From: Climacium dendroides
Lineage: Eukaryota; Streptophyta; Bryopsida; Hypnales; Climaciaceae
Direction: 5' to 3'
Length of the DNA stretch: 64,000 bases
Assembly (NCBI GenBank): GCA_950106755.1
Contig: OX467087.1
Location: 21,146,047-21,210,046, forward strand
Shown here: positions 48,981 to 62,296 of the stretch, piece by piece
Layout: each line of letters starts with the position of its first letter
Position numbering within the stretch: position 1 is the stretch's first letter
Position numbers and translations under genes: made by a program
Notes under the pieces: generated by a model
What the model was told of the DNA's origin: nothing
Databases searched by the model: none
The model's input: the letters and a program-made list of their open reading frames with translations, nothing else

Positions 48981-49976
48981 GTTTGGGACTTATACATGTC
49001 CAAAAGTAGTGAGCAAGAAAGTAGGAAGTAATGAGTGAAAAAGTAGTTCTTGAATGATCAGATTTGGAAGAGTCTATACATTGGACATAGGTCCAAACCA
49101 ACTTTTGCTTTTCAGAATTCATAGTAATTTCAGTTCAAGCAATAAAAATACCAAATTTTTGACAATCCCCATCATTTCTATCTCTCCACCTCCAGAAATA
49201 TTTGCTTCACCTTACACTACTTCACCTTGCACTACTTCAAATCATGTCCACAATTGCTTATGTGATCGGTTATGGGTGGTTCTACCTTATACTAAGAACA
49301 AAAGGTTTACTAGTCTATGCTATTAAGACAAACATTTGTTACTTAGTTTGTGACACATGTCTGGATCTCAGCAACCACCAGGGCACCCTTGATACCATTG
49401 GAAAGCCCTCAAGAGCGGGGTGTGCCCAAGGCCAGTTTCGTGCCATGATATGGGATTTCAAAGTAAAGGGATAAGCAGGCACAGGAATTTACAAAATTGG
49501 TTGCCAAGAGCGGTCGGGCCATATAAAAAGGCCGTAGAATAGGCAGTATGTGCAGGAAAATACAAAATTGGATACTGATGCCAAACAGTGCAGAAGTCTC
49601 ATGACATGAATGAAATGTACACTTATTCAGCAAGTTAAAAAGACTCTTGTCACATAATATAAAACTCCCACGACGAGTTCCATGTGTGCTCTGATCTCCT
49701 AATCTGTCATAAGTCACCAAAGAAAATTACTCATTTTTAAGTTCAGAGTCGGCAATGATAATAAGAGCCATGATGCTCAGAAGCCAAATGATCAGCTCGG
49801 AAGTGCTTCACATCATGCTTATCGAAGGCTGTCTAAGAGAATGAAGCTGGCAGATCACTAATGGCAGTCAAAGGACACCATATAGCAACATGCAACACCA
49901 GTAAGGAGGCAAGCCTGACCTAAAGAAAGTAGAAGAAATCTATGCACTCACTAAATAAGTTCAGGAACTAGGTAAT
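48981..49976 (-). other. Repeat block and probable 3' UTR of the DUF1295 gene
   Basis: At about 49370-49440 lies a copy of the GC-richer block found at 4743-4990 (GGAAAGCCCTC, GGGGTG). From about 49,480 to the DUF1295 stop the composition is gene-like with no supported frame, so it is probably 3' UTR. Confidence 0.4.
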
Positions 49977-52900
49977 TCAGCTCAGAGGTTGCAGAGACTC
50001 CTCACCTGCAGCCAGTTTCTTACTGTACAAAGGGAACTCAAAGAGAAACGCGGTCTTGAACCACTTCGGAAGACTCCCATAAAGAGCAGGCGGCAGCGGA
50101 ATGAGAGGGCTGTCACACGATGGAGCATACCGGTGGTTAATTCATAAGGAGGTCTAACATACTTGAGGCAGAGGAATAACAAATACCTGGCACTGAAGCA
50201 AATTCCAACCCCTTACATTCTCTCACGATGCTTACGAGAAAGAAATTCGTCGTCGGTTTCAGTAAACCAATGGTGCACGACCAAGACAAGCAATTCCAGT
50301 GAATCCACGTACCTCGTTCTATTTTTGTAGGCCCGGTATGCTGGATTGCCTCCATGCTTCTTATCAGCTGATGCCTGCTCCAAAGCAAAGATAGAATTTC
50401 AACTTGCTTACTTCTTTATAGAATCAAGTTGTAAATGTTAAGGAGAAAATGTGCAGTATTTTACTCCTCCGCTATTTAGTTGATCGTTCTTAAATGCAGG
50501 ACAACCATGCAATGTAGTTGCACCAAAACCAATACTTATAAAAGAGTTGCACCAATCTTCAATGTTGCTAGATATATGGATGAGCGAATGAACCCTAAAT
50601 CAAACCCCAACTTGGATAATAAAAATGCATTAAGATGCAAATTTTCAAAGTTCAAGATGTATGCAACCTATATGTGTCTTTCAATGTACTCTGTGATAGA
50701 GGGTTTTTTTTTTTTTGAGTGGGTGGGGGGTGACTTGCACCACAGCCTCCGAAGACTGCAGACTTAATAAAAGTTGCACAAATAAGTAATGTGTACAAAC
50801 CTCGAGTATAGGAATGCCGCTGAGAAAAAGGAGGAGAAGGGAGATCAAAATTGGACTGGCTACAGCTCCCCATTGGCCACCTTTCAGCAAGGGCGTAGAA
50901 GCCACGAAGATCCCACACCACAAAAAGATCTGTCTCGAAATAAAACAAGAGTTAACTTCTGAAGCATCAGAGAGACAAAATGATGTCTCGATTTCATGGC
51001 CAATGGACAACCATAACATACTCAACTACAAACCATCACTGAAAAAACTAAATGTCATTCAATTCATACCACAATGCCTGCGTGTATCAGTTGTAATGAA
51101 CCTCCATACCTCTCCAAAGTAGTTCGGGTGCCGAGACCACTTCCACACACCAACATCGCACCATCTACGTTGCGATTCTGGATGTCTTTTTAATTGAAGT
51201 TTCTGATGATCAGCAACTGCTTCAATGATCACACCAATACCCCACATAACCCAACCCAACACATCGGCAATTTGGATTCCAGGATTTCGAGTTACTATTC
51301 CGTTCACAATAGTAACTGGGAGAGACACAGTCCACACCCAAATGCCCTGTCATCGGACACAGTCCACAAATTCTTAGTACTAGCCTGAAGAGTCAGACAT
51401 AACAGGATCAAAACGAGCAGGCAAATAGGGGCCTGCGGAGCAATCGAGCTACTGAAGGTTCTCAAGAGTCATAATATTAACTTGGAAGGGTCTCATCTCG
51501 TTGAGAGATACCTGAAGAGTCCAAAATACAGCAAATCTGGCAATATTGCCTCGCTTGTCATCCATGCGCTTATCCTCGCCCCATTCTAGGATCCTGCCTC
51601 CAAAGTCAAGCAGTAAGATACGATTCAACTGAGCTATTGTGCATTCTCTAACATGAGGAACAAATTCCGGCTCCGTCAATGGAAGACCATATAAAACACC
51701 AAGATGAACGCCCTTCAAGTAAATTGAACTCCTTGTCGAAAGTTTCACGCATGGAAGTCAAGAATAGCACACAAAACAAAGGCAGCCAAATAAAGATATT
51801 TTGTGAAACTGAGAATGTCCTCGAGCGCGGCACAGACTAGTACGATGGCCTCAACAAAAATGCTGTCTCAAACTCTAACCAACGTGAACAAACGAAAATG
51901 GCATTTACTCTTATGACGTTCCCAATCCAGCTACGTTCTACAAGGAAACATTAGTCTCTACAGCATTTAAGGATTATCAAAATACGAATAAGGTCCGAAT
52001 TCAAATTAGAACCGAGAGGAACTTCCGTACCGCAAAAGAAGAAAGATTGACAATCGAAGACCCCACGCTACAACCATGGACGTCAGCACAATCTGTAAAC
52101 CCAAGATAACCCACTATGTCATTATACTGCACTTCCTCTTGAATATTATTTTCCATGATGAAGTCGTAACACAATTTCTCAAGAAAAAAATTCACAATGT
52201 AATATAAACACGCCCGAAACCAAATAAACCAGGAAGGCTTGTGAGAAAGTCCTCCACTGACCGAGCGAAGGTTGTGTGTGCCCCTGAGCAAGAAGGTTGT
52301 CACAGCAAGTATTACAAAATTGAAGACACCTGATCCACACAGAGGACTTCTGACTGTTAGCATAGACTCAATTATTTACTTAAAGAGCCCTATTCTTGAT
52401 TCGGATTAAAAGCCCATTAAGAAATAATCTGCACTGCATACAATCGCTTGTAGGTTACGAACCATTTTGGACTTTGAGAAGAGGAAAAAATCGACGTAAT
52501 TCAGTTAAGAAAGCCCAGGAAAGTTTTACCTGCAAAATCTGTCACCTTATCAATTTTCAAAGTCGCTGCGACGATGAAAAACGAAAATTGAAACACTGCC
52601 TGCAAAATCCACCACCCACGGAAATAAGCACCTTCAACTCAACTCACCAAGTACGAAAATAATTGAGAACGGGTGAACATCAAGTACAATATTCAACAAT
52701 CCCTTTTTCCTGAGTACAGTAGTAGACTGCTAGTATAAAAGTACATTAGCATACACGCCAAAGAGCAAAATTAAGACGAACAATAGGCATACCAATCGCT
52801 CCCTGTTACCTATTTTCCTTTCTAGACATGATTCGACGTGCTCCTCATCTACAAAATCAGAAACATTTTCGGAACTTGATGTTTTCTCACGTAGTATGTA

Positions 52901-53975
52901 CGTGAGAAAGGTACTTAGTTACATTAATAACCAATATAATAGGCCAGGTTTGGCTATAACATGAATCACTTATTTTTGAAATAGCAGACAGGCCGTCTGG
53001 ACAAGCTGGCACCCTGCTCTTCCTTCTGTACTTCAGAGTCAAATTTAAGTATCAACCGTATAAGCCATGTCCGAGAGCAGCGATGCTAGATATTTTTAAA
53101 AAAACGTTTAATCAATGCCATCACACAATGCTGCGCATTATGAACGCTGAACTTCTCAAATTTGGACGTACGAGAATGAAAATTTCAGATTCTAAAAAAT
53201 ATAAAGAGAACGAGAGCTCACCTATCAGACCCTAGCAGGAGGGACATAGCGAGAGGCAAACTCCACCTATATTAAATATTTCCAGTTCTCCTTCTAACAA
53301 CTAAATTCCACGAAAGAGGTAATCCACACGCTGCACAATGGATCCTATTTCAAACTTCTCTAGCCACCGAGTTCATTACTGGGGTGTCTCGGACTGTTGC
53401 CATTATGCTACTCCAACGAGATTTTCTGACCACTCCAGCACCGACGCAATTTCTAAGCATCTGGAGTTCCGTACTACTGTTCACAATTGCCTGAGCTCTC
53501 ATTCGCGAAAAATACATGACTCGATTCACCACCTAAAGAACGGAAAAAGAAGACCAAAAAAAACAATCACGAACCACAAAAGCAACAAGGTCCAAAACTC
53601 GGCAATACGAAAAAAATTGAAAATACATTTATTCCAGGCTCAGCACTATGAATACTATTTCAAATTTCTCACGCCATTGCTCTTGTGTCTCCAACTACTA
53701 GGCCAATATGCTACTACCAAAGCGATTTGTTAGTCACAACAGCAATTCCTCACCACTAGAAGTTCCGTATAACTGTTTTCACGATTTCCTGAACTCTCTC
53801 ACGCGAAAGGAAACAAGATTTGATCCAACTCCTAAAGAATGGAGAAAGCGAAAAAAACAGAAGCATAAGCTCAAAAACCCGGCATTAGCGAAAAAAAAAG
53901 AAACAAGGAGTGCGGAAAAATTACCGTAATGAGGGCAGTGGTGCCAAGGTAGCTGACATCGCCCTCCACTGCCAT
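49977..53975 (-). CDS. DUF1295 / steroid 5-alpha-reductase-like membrane protein, nine exons
   Basis: Exons (minus strand): 53975-53925, 52599-52530, 52329-52262, 52092-52031, 51593-51512, 51346-51110, 50929-50801, 50374-50313, 50109-49977. Joined they give 297 residues in one frame. The protein is largely hydrophobic, with several predicted membrane helices. It carries the family signature SRHPNYFGE (182-190) followed by IFLWCGIFVAS, and SGIPILE then SADKKHGG further on. The DUF1295 family shares the C-terminal fold of NADPH-dependent steroid and sterol reductases, so an ER reductase is likely, but the substrate is unknown. Close Arabidopsis relatives exist and are uncharacterised to my knowledge. 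The first exon encodes only 17 residues and is separated by a 1.3-kb intron. Its start is chosen because it continues the family N-terminus in frame. Confidence 0.9.
53338..53860. repeat. Diverged tandem duplication in DUF1295 intron 1
   Basis: Bases 53338-53560 and 53645-53860 are collinear at roughly 75% identity by eye. Shared blocks include ACTATTTCAAA, GGAGTTCCGTA or GAAGTTCCGTA, and CCTAAAGAA. The similarity continues past each copy into an A-rich stretch. The right copy ends just before the exon 1 donor. Confidence 0.7.
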
Positions 53976-54235
53976 GATGTCTGCTGTAAGTTACAAGCGC
54001 AATGTCCACAACTGCGATGCAGCGCTATCACTTGGAGACTCGAAACACTACTCTCCTCCAGTGCGTGGTAAGGACGAAGCTGCCCGGGATGAACAGATGA
54101 AGGGGATGAATACTGTGTGGATGAATATTTTATGGATGAACACTGTGACGACAAGTAAATATCCTGCGATTGCTTTTCAGGAGCTGCTTCGGAGGCCTTT
54201 CCGAGTTTCCGAATAAAATAAGTTAGTGCACCCAC
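53976..54235 (-). promoter_or_regulatory. Putative 5' leader and promoter of the DUF1295 gene
   Basis: Balanced composition extends about 260 bp upstream of the ATG and then falls abruptly into AT-rich DNA. A tandem GGATGAATA(C/T)TGTG motif occurs at about 54100-54145. No TATA box or initiator can be assigned with confidence. Confidence 0.3.
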
Positions 54236-55670
54236 ACTAATAGCAACGGAGCATACGTATTTCTATTAAAAAAAATTAATTTATTTTTATCATATCTTAT
54301 TGGCTAGCAAAAGAGGATTTTAGCACATTTTAGTATGTAATATTTGGACATTGTATGAATAAGTTATGAAATTTTAAAGTATTGTATTCAATTGTATCTC
54401 AAATTGACACTAGCCTCTCCTAAGCTCTCATGTTGTAATAGTGTACATCTTTTGTCATCAATATTTAGATTTTAGTGTTGATTTTTGGGGCTACATATAG
54501 TGTCACATGATGGGCAATGATGATCATAAGTGCATATACTTTAAAATGAATATGCGTCCAACTGAACCTTTTTATAAGGTTACCTTTTCCACACTACCAT
54601 TCACAGATTTTCACTCATAGTCAATATATATTCTTGATGTTGTAAAAAAGTAAAATTGAAATTTACAAATGATTTGAAAGGTCACGATTTCTTTACAAAG
54701 AATGTTTGATTATGTGACCATTTCTTGTCTAAATTGTATAACTAGAGATGACCATTAGAAACTTTTGAATGAATAACTAGCGTAGTAAATTATATTCATT
54801 GATAGTCACACTAACATATAGTAAGGAATTAACATTTACCTTTCAAAGTGGTGCATTTTACACAAAATAGAATGGAAAATGTTAGTTGAAAAAGGATTGA
54901 CTTCTATAGGTTTTTGACTATTTGTTCACCAAAAATGCTCCTAAATTGCCATTTCTAGTATAAGTACCAAATTTTAGAAAAATGAATCATTTTTAGACAC
55001 ATGTAACCATATGATCTTATAGTAAGTTTATTTGAAAAGATGTGGAAAAAATTTAGAAAATTTTGCCATATAGATTGCAAGATATTAGCATTTGAAGTAA
55101 CAAAAATTATTTTTTTAACGTTGCAAAAAACCTAGTTACACAACTTAGACCAATTTCATCCAATAACTTTCTAACAATGTTAGATAAAAACAATCCATTG
55201 TGGTCAAATGACCCCACAGTGAACACTTAGGGAATGATCCCATTATGAGGTTTTTTAGTATGTGAGATTTGGGCCACAATGCATGTCTTACATTATTGTA
55301 ATGGAGTGATTGGTAACCTCATAAGTAACTTCCAATTTTTCAATGTGAATTCTTCATAAGAATTAACTTTTTAGGCCTTCCATGCTAGAAAATATTATGA
55401 CTACTTTTAGACCATGATGCAATGAACATTTCAAAAAATTCATAGCAAATTCATACTTTGTCAAAAAAAAATATAATTTCAATTGCTCTCATTGGTTCTC
55501 ACACTTTTCCTTATATGAGAAAATAATTGAAAATTTTCAAGAACGGCATGAGGCCAAATTCCTACTTCTGACCACAATGGATTGTTTTACCTTTAGTCAA
55601 AAGTTATGAAAATTGTTAAGCCTTAAAATATTGTGTGAAAATTGCACATGTCAATTGCAAAGAAAAAAAA
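54236..55670. other. AT-rich intergenic DNA with inverted type B repeat
   Basis: Sequence at about 54890-55110 matches type B elements on the minus strand (AAATTGCCATTTCTAGTA, ATAGATTGCAAGATATT). A right-end-like TTCAAGGGTTAA occurs at about 55725. No gene is supported. Confidence 0.5.
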
Positions 55671-56436
55671 TAAAAATTCTATTTGTAGCGAGCTGCCCAA
55701 AATCGCTATGTTGCCAGTTTGGTCCTTCAAGGGTTAATATCCATAATCATTCTCGTTCCAAGTCCCCAAGATCAACCAAAACGTACAAACATAGCATTAT
55801 GTCTCATACTAACTGCTTGAGAGAGGCCGGCTCTCGAGAAATATTTAGTGAATATAGTCCATAACTCCATATCGTCATTTCGCTGTTTACACAGACGAAA
55901 GAGGACAGCTGGATGGACAGTTTATTTTGCATTGAAGTGAATCCATAAGTAATCAGCGGGGCTAAGTGCACAGTTGTTCAGTTCAGTTCGAATTCAAGAA
56001 CTTTAGAAGAAAAACTCCAGATTGTACATTTCGGTGGTTACAAAAAAAACTGCAGAAGTGTAGCTAATCAGGCCTTCAACGTCCAAACAGGTCGAGCGTC
56101 ATAGATTTACCGGTAGATCGGGAGAGCAGTCTTTAGAAACGCACCCTGTGTAGCATAGTCCAAGCAATCAGAAGTGAAAATAATCACTTCTTTGCTAGAT
56201 CAGACCCTCCAAGTGTATCTTCCTTGGCAGGACCTGTGCAGATACAGGTGGAAAATGCGTAACCATCGCCCTCCGAGTAATTCTCAGTTCCCAATCTATC
56301 CGAAGTTGGTGCAAAAAATCGTGCACCTCTTTTGCAATGCCATGATGTCCACCTTACAAACTGCTGGAAGTCTGACCTCATCACAACACCTACACAGAGG
56401 TAGCTGGTCGCAAGTAATCTGGGCAAGGGTATTTCA
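55671..56436 (-). other. Probable 3' UTR of the leucine-zipper membrane protein gene
   Basis: Gene-like composition runs from about 55,740 to the stop codon at 56,437. No supported coding frame is seen on either strand. Confidence 0.4.
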
Positions 56437-57285
56437 TCAAATGTCACCCCTCAAACGGGGGGCTTTCGGAGGCACAGGAATGGCCGTCAGAGGTGCGTGA
56501 TTGTCTTCTGAAGGCGTGTGATGATCCTGTCGGAGGATCGTGACCGTCTTTCGGAGGCGTGTGTTAATTCTTCGGAGGCCTCGGATGGACTTCCGAAGGC
56601 CTATGATTGTCCCTTTGAGGCGTGTGATTTCAATCTCATTTTGATCCTCCTCACTGGCAGACGAAAAGAAGGCCTCGAACTCCTTCAACCTTCCCCCAGA
56701 CGGAACCTTCTTTGGGGGCGAATCTGTAAAACCACCACATTGATCGAGACACATCGTTAATTCTCAAATACCTTGCAAGAGCCAGTCGAAAAAGAACTAT
56801 GATTTATAGAAGTGAACCTATAAAACATATCTACACGAGTCACACTTTGGCGAGTCACACTTTCCTAAAGAAGTTGAGAATCAAGAGTCGAAAACGTCAG
56901 GTACCACAAAGTTAAGAATAATGGACACGTAATAGAAATCAACGTCCCATCAGGAGAAACACGTACCAGAATCCTCCACAAAGAGGAGCCGACGGTGATG
57001 TGCCTTCAACGTTTCAGCTTTTAAGTTATTTTCTCGTTGGCAAAGTGCACGCTGAGCTCCTCCCAAACCAGAACATAAATCAGTTGCCCCCCAGGAAATT
57101 GCGAAGTAAAGGTATACCGTGCAAAGTAATGTCAGGAGCCCAAGCGCGTAAAGGAGGAACTTGTGGCGGTGAGCAAGAGAACGCCATGAACTGTCGGGGG
57201 ATGATAAGCTTCTCCTAAAAGGAGATGGGGACAGCGGGAGGGAGCTCCTTCGATATCCTGGGGATGGAAGACTCTCGTTCACCAT
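56437..57285 (-). CDS. Single-pass membrane protein with leucine zipper, two exons
   Basis: Exons 57285-56967 and 56723-56437 (minus strand) join in phase 1 to give 201 residues. Residues 1-42 are Ser/Pro/Arg-rich. Residues 43-63 (LLYALGLLTLLCTVYLYFAI) are one strong transmembrane helix, preceded by the basic HRHK. Residues 137-172 form a coiled coil with Leu at 142, 149, 156, 163 and 170, and Ile, Ile, Asn, Val at the paired a positions 146, 153, 160 and 167. In the DNA this is a set of imperfect 21-bp repeats (about 56,520-56,640). The tail is Pro-rich. I do not recognise the family. A membrane-anchored dimer is the reasonable inference. The start is the first ATG in the frame; the exon join rests on clear GTACGT and TTTACAG splice signals. 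Confidence 0.75.
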
Positions 57286-59470
57286 CTTAACAGTTGTTGA
57301 CAACTTCCGACTGGAATCTGATACCAGAAACGAATACGAAAAAATATATATGCAGTGCCTTCAAAATGCAGGTCGCTAGATCACCAGTAGTCAGTGCATC
57401 TGAATATCGTCCCTGCACATCAAGATCCTCCAAATTCTCTTTTCAAGCGCCCCAAGATCTCATTTCAATAAAAGCTTCCATTCGCACTCTGCAAAGTCCA
57501 AGAAATTTTGAAATCGACTCAGAAGCTGTCCTAATAGTTAAAAAGAAATTCCAGTGGACAGAACAACCGAACAGCACCTCAAGCTACTAACAGTGTACAA
57601 AAGTCGATGCTTTAAAAGACCGTCAGATGACGAAGGCCACCTCCTGGCCGATGGTCGCATAAGTACAAAAATTCAAGTACAATGTTCACGTTACAGAGCA
57701 AATTCAACAGTTTCTGCCAAAGCCACCAAGGCAAGAGTGAGGCATGGGTAGAACAACCACGGTTCTATGATGAATACACAAGAAAGCATGGGTCGGATTC
57801 AATCATGACAGGGTAGCATGTGCCGTGAACTGCCATAGAGATTCGATAAATTGTGAGGGTGGCAGACCAGGAAAGATGATTCCCATGCTAATTTCTTAGC
57901 ATTAATTCAGGATTCTTTCTAGTTCCACTCTGCAATTAACTCACTACACCTTCCTTTGCCCATCACAAATGCCATCAGATATGCGGAATCCACGTAACAA
58001 ACGGCATATGAGCTCAAAACTTGAAAACATAAGCTTCATAAAAATCATTGTTCTACAGTTTCTAGTCTGGCGAAAGAAACAAAAAATCGTCACTAAAACA
58101 AAGGTTGGCATGTTGGGAATCCAAACTGAAGATTTGCGGCATTTCCTAATTAAGGAGATATCCAATCAGAAACTCAGAAACCTTCTCTGACGTAAAAAAA
58201 ACCGGGTCCAAATCACCTACAGCAAGCCAAAGCCATTTCGAGCCCAGATAATAAAACACTATGCTACAATAAGTGCTACTTTCATTAAACCCTTTGCATG
58301 ATGCCACGGAAACAGGAAATCAAATGAAAACCAACCTTTAAGTCCTAGAAAAGACATGATGAAGACTGTCGCCGAAGAGGGAGATCAGCTAACGGCAATT
58401 TACATCATCCCTTAAACTATAAATAAACTCAAACAAGATATTTAGTACATCATAGAAAAATAATTTTCCTCCACGAAAGTAACATAGGCCATGTAATGAG
58501 CGAACTGCCAATGTATCTACTTCACAAAGAGGTAATGACAAGATATGCTTTGAAGTACATTGAGAGAGAATGAACTGCTTAAACCCTCAGGGACGAGGTG
58601 ATCACCACTTGGATAGAATTAGGGGAGTAAAGTTTCGGTTCGATTTTCACATTAGGACGCTCGTCCATAACGGGCATAACCAATACCAAGTTCAATGCAC
58701 AAAACAAATTACAGGACAGATGCATCTCCAATTGATCAACAATGGTGCGCCTCACCACAAAAAAATACAAGAATCTATATCGCTGAACCATTTTATGCCG
58801 GATATTGCTTGGAAAACGCGTCACCCCTCGCCGACTGAGAAATGCATCTCACTGCGCGAGGTGACCGTAATTAATCCTCCTTGATCAATTTGAAATTCCG
58901 GATCTGGACACTAAAACGAAGCGAAAAAAGAGCAGCTATCAAGGAGGATTACACACAGGCGACTTCACCGCATTCCTGCGTCTAATGAGTCCACAAAAAC
59001 AGACCTCGAGATCTGCAAGCCTCCTAACTCGAAAAAAAAATCCGTTACTCAGTGATCCCCGAAAAAGATGAACCCACACGACCGACAATCTCCACGAGGA
59101 CGATGCACAATAGGTGAATAAACCAAGAAACATGAAATGTCACGAACCTGAATTCCTCCAGCCAGACTCAAATCCGACACCGATCCCCCAAACCTAAGCA
59201 GCAGAACACGGCAGTTTCAGCTTCGCAGTGAATGCAAAGTGAAACCCCGGCCAAAGAAAACGGTCGTCCGAAGTCGGGAAAATGAGAGAGCAGGCTCATG
59301 AGACAGCTGACAGAACGCTCTGCGCAGAGAAGAAGGCGCGTCGAAGCTCCCGTGCAATTCCCGCAAGAGCAATGGTGGAGAAACAGAGCGTCAGCTCGAC
59401 TCTGCACGCCTCCGTTGAATGTCCAGCCACGGGGATATCTGACTGTCAAGTGATACTCTGCAGATGCCGT
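57286..59470 (-). promoter_or_regulatory. Long 5' region of the leucine-zipper gene, possible spliced leader
   Basis: About 2.2 kb of balanced composition lies upstream of the ATG with no supported coding exon. On the minus strand a CAG/GTTCGT donor at 59148/59147 could end a noncoding first exon of about 300 nt starting near 59,460. This would be a 5' UTR intron of about 1.8 kb. Transcript data would be needed to confirm it. Confidence 0.35.
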
Positions 59471-59625
59471 GTAACATGACGTGATGCTTCCGACGGTTTT
59501 CGACGACTTCCGACGGCGAAAGCCTCCGCGGGCTAGTTTGCAGAGTGCCCGCTAGCCGTCGCCGTTGGTTGCCGTCGTTTGCCGTAGGTCGCCGTCGCGG
59601 TTCGAAAGCGCGTCGCGAACAGAAA
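59471..59625. promoter_or_regulatory. GC-rich cluster of CCGACGG/CCGTCG motifs
   Basis: About 150 bp contain at least eight CCGTCG, CCGACGG or CGACG motifs in both orientations. This is the most GC-rich stretch of the right half. It lies immediately upstream of the inferred transcription start of the leucine-zipper gene, where a core promoter or CpG-island-like element would be expected. Confidence 0.4.
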
Positions 59626-59639
59626 GGACCGAGTCCAAA

Positions 59640-62296
59640 TTAAGGTTCCCATGTTCCCCAAGTCATTCGTCACCAGTCAAATTGCACCCTAAAATAATGC
59701 ATTTCTCACTCGGATTTTCAGGTAAAGAAATGGGACTTTTCTTAGCAATCGAATATGCTCCGAGTTCCATTATTTATTTAAAAGGTTGAGGAGGCCTAAT
59801 TCCCCTCAATCATATAAAGAATGATATTTGTTTCTTTTCCTATATTCTTGGGATTTTATTAGTGTTTTGGGAGACTAAACTTGTCTATTGTATTGTGTAA
59901 TGTTTCAGATTTTTGTTACATTAAAATCAAATTCACATTTTTGAAGGAAGGAACCAACATGGTTGTTAGAAATGACCATCTTATAATCGCAAACTAAAAA
60001 TTTCAACAAATTATATGCAATGTCATTTATTATGTACCAAAAAGATGTAAACATGATGTTCCATGGTCAATTTCTCCCCTCCCCTTCTTGGACAAACGAG
60101 TAGCCGTTGATTTGATTTTTTTTAAAATTCTCCACCCTTCCCAATACTTTGGACTTTAATTTAAAAAATCAAAGCCATGGATGTTGAACAGACAATCTTG
60201 GGTGTCCAAATATGGATACGAAATATGAACAAAGATATGGATTATTAATATGGTACATGTATGGATACAAATACAAACATATAATATGGTGTTTATATAG
60301 ATACCAATACACATATGGATACAAATACAAAATTTGAATAGTGATATGTCCCATATTGATTGTATTGGAACTACATTATGGGAAATACAAGTAGGGGTGG
60401 TGGTCATAGAGGGGGGGGAATTAAACACATAATAATTTAAATTTAAATAAAATCATGTGACAATTGGGGGAATTAAAACACATAATAAACAATGAAAGCT
60501 TGTTTTGAGCTCATTGTGACAGTTTGTCACAATGTATTCAAAAGAGGCAGTTTATCACTATGGATCCAAAAGATCATATTACTATGTTATCATTTGGAGA
60601 AAACACATGAATACTCATTGCCAAGTATTGAAAAATCTACAAATGGGACAAGAATGAAGTAGAAACCAACTTTGAAGGTATAATGAAAATATTTCATCAT
60701 AAATGTTCTAAAATTGCCATTTTTGGTAAATATGAATGGAAAAAAGTTGAGAAAAAAAGTTGAATCTTAAAAATCTATCATTATTTAATTGTCTTAAACA
60801 ATTTTAAGAATGTGTGGTAATAATTTCAATTGTTTTGATAACAAAATTTACAAAATTTTAGAGTTGAAGTGAAAACAAAGTCTTTTCAACTTCACACAAC
60901 AAGATCAACTTACTTTAACTATTTTGCCTTGATAGTTAGTTTTTTTGTACAAGGTTGATTTTTTAATCCAACAAATAGTTGACCATATTACTCTTGTATT
61001 TTCTTTTAACAAAGTTGAAGGATGTTGCACATCAAAAATGGGCTCGTACTTAAAAAATATACAAATTTTTCAAATTTTTTTAATACATTTCATTGTTTTT
61101 TAGTGACTTCAATTTTCCCACTGCTTTATAATCTAGTGGCATTGAGTATTAATATAGATTACTTCTACAAATTAAAATAGGAAAAAAATATCATAGTTAT
61201 AGGCCCATACATCATGTATTGGTGTTAAAAAAAAAATAGTTGATGTATAGATAAGCTAAAATGGACACTCAAGGCATCATGGAGTTCAATTCTCTTTCAT
61301 TTAGTACTTGCAATGAATATCAAACGACCCAACTACAAATATCCACATGTTTACTAGCATCCAAGTGACCATGTTCCAAAAATTATCTACTTTGCCCCTC
61401 CACTTAATGGCATCTTGGATGTTCACTCTTGGTTAATCCCCAAAGCAACGATGCTAGCAGGCGAGCTTGGAGCACGGAGCTTGCGAGCCGCGAGTGAGAA
61501 GTTCGTGAGCGGTGAGCACCAAAAGTATATTTATGAAAAAAAATTTCGTCAAATTTTTTTTCATCCAAAAACTTACTATTTATAGTAAGTTTTGTGACCT
61601 ATGACCGTGGATCCTATAACCGTGGTCTACATTTAATTTATAATTTAAGGGTTGGGTTTCTTATTTTCTGACTTCTCAAACTTCTAAAATTATGTATACA
61701 TTTTAAACTCTTATTCATCCTACTACACAGAAGTACGGGTATAATACTTGTTATAAAATAGACCGTAATGGGTTTGGAAGAACTCTACAGTGTTGTTTGA
61801 AGGGGATAAATTGAAAATGGAGAACTAGGGCTTCTAAATATCCCATAATGATTGCTATTTCTAACAAGTGCTAGTATAAGAGGATTCGTATACAAGGGGT
61901 AGCCAAGCTAAAGGTCAGGTTTTACTGACTACCGCAAACCAATGCGGTAGATTTTTATTTTTTATCCTTAAGTGTTTTACTTCGTGTATTTCAAATTTCA
62001 AATTTTTTTTCTTTCGACTTGACTGTGACTAGGATTGTAGAGAAGATGTGGCAAAGCAAAAAATGTAAATTAGGTTCATCTTCGTAAATGTAGGATAACA
62101 CGAGAGTATAGGATTAGGGTTCAACCCATGCATTGGAATTTCATTTCACACGATTTAGTAATGACACTTCTGAAACATACTCCCACACTTTGCAAATGCA
62201 ACAACATTTGGATTGGTACATGTTTTAAATCATTTCTATTGCCTGATACATAAACAAATACAATATGCATGAATTTATCAGAAATTGCCACTAAGC
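59640..62296. other. AT-rich intergenic DNA with a TATGGATACAAATAC repeat
   Basis: At about 60,190-60,350 several imperfect copies of ATATGGATAC(G/A)AA(T) occur. A type B-like inverted fragment lies near 60,700-60,900. A small perfect hairpin, CTACCGCA...TGCGGTAG, lies at about 61,930-61,951. No gene is supported. Confidence 0.5.

Noticed and set aside
59168..59449. 93-codon minus-strand frame upstream of the leucine-zipper gene
   Set aside because: It is Cys-rich without a pattern and most likely part of a noncoding first exon ending at the donor at 59148/59147.
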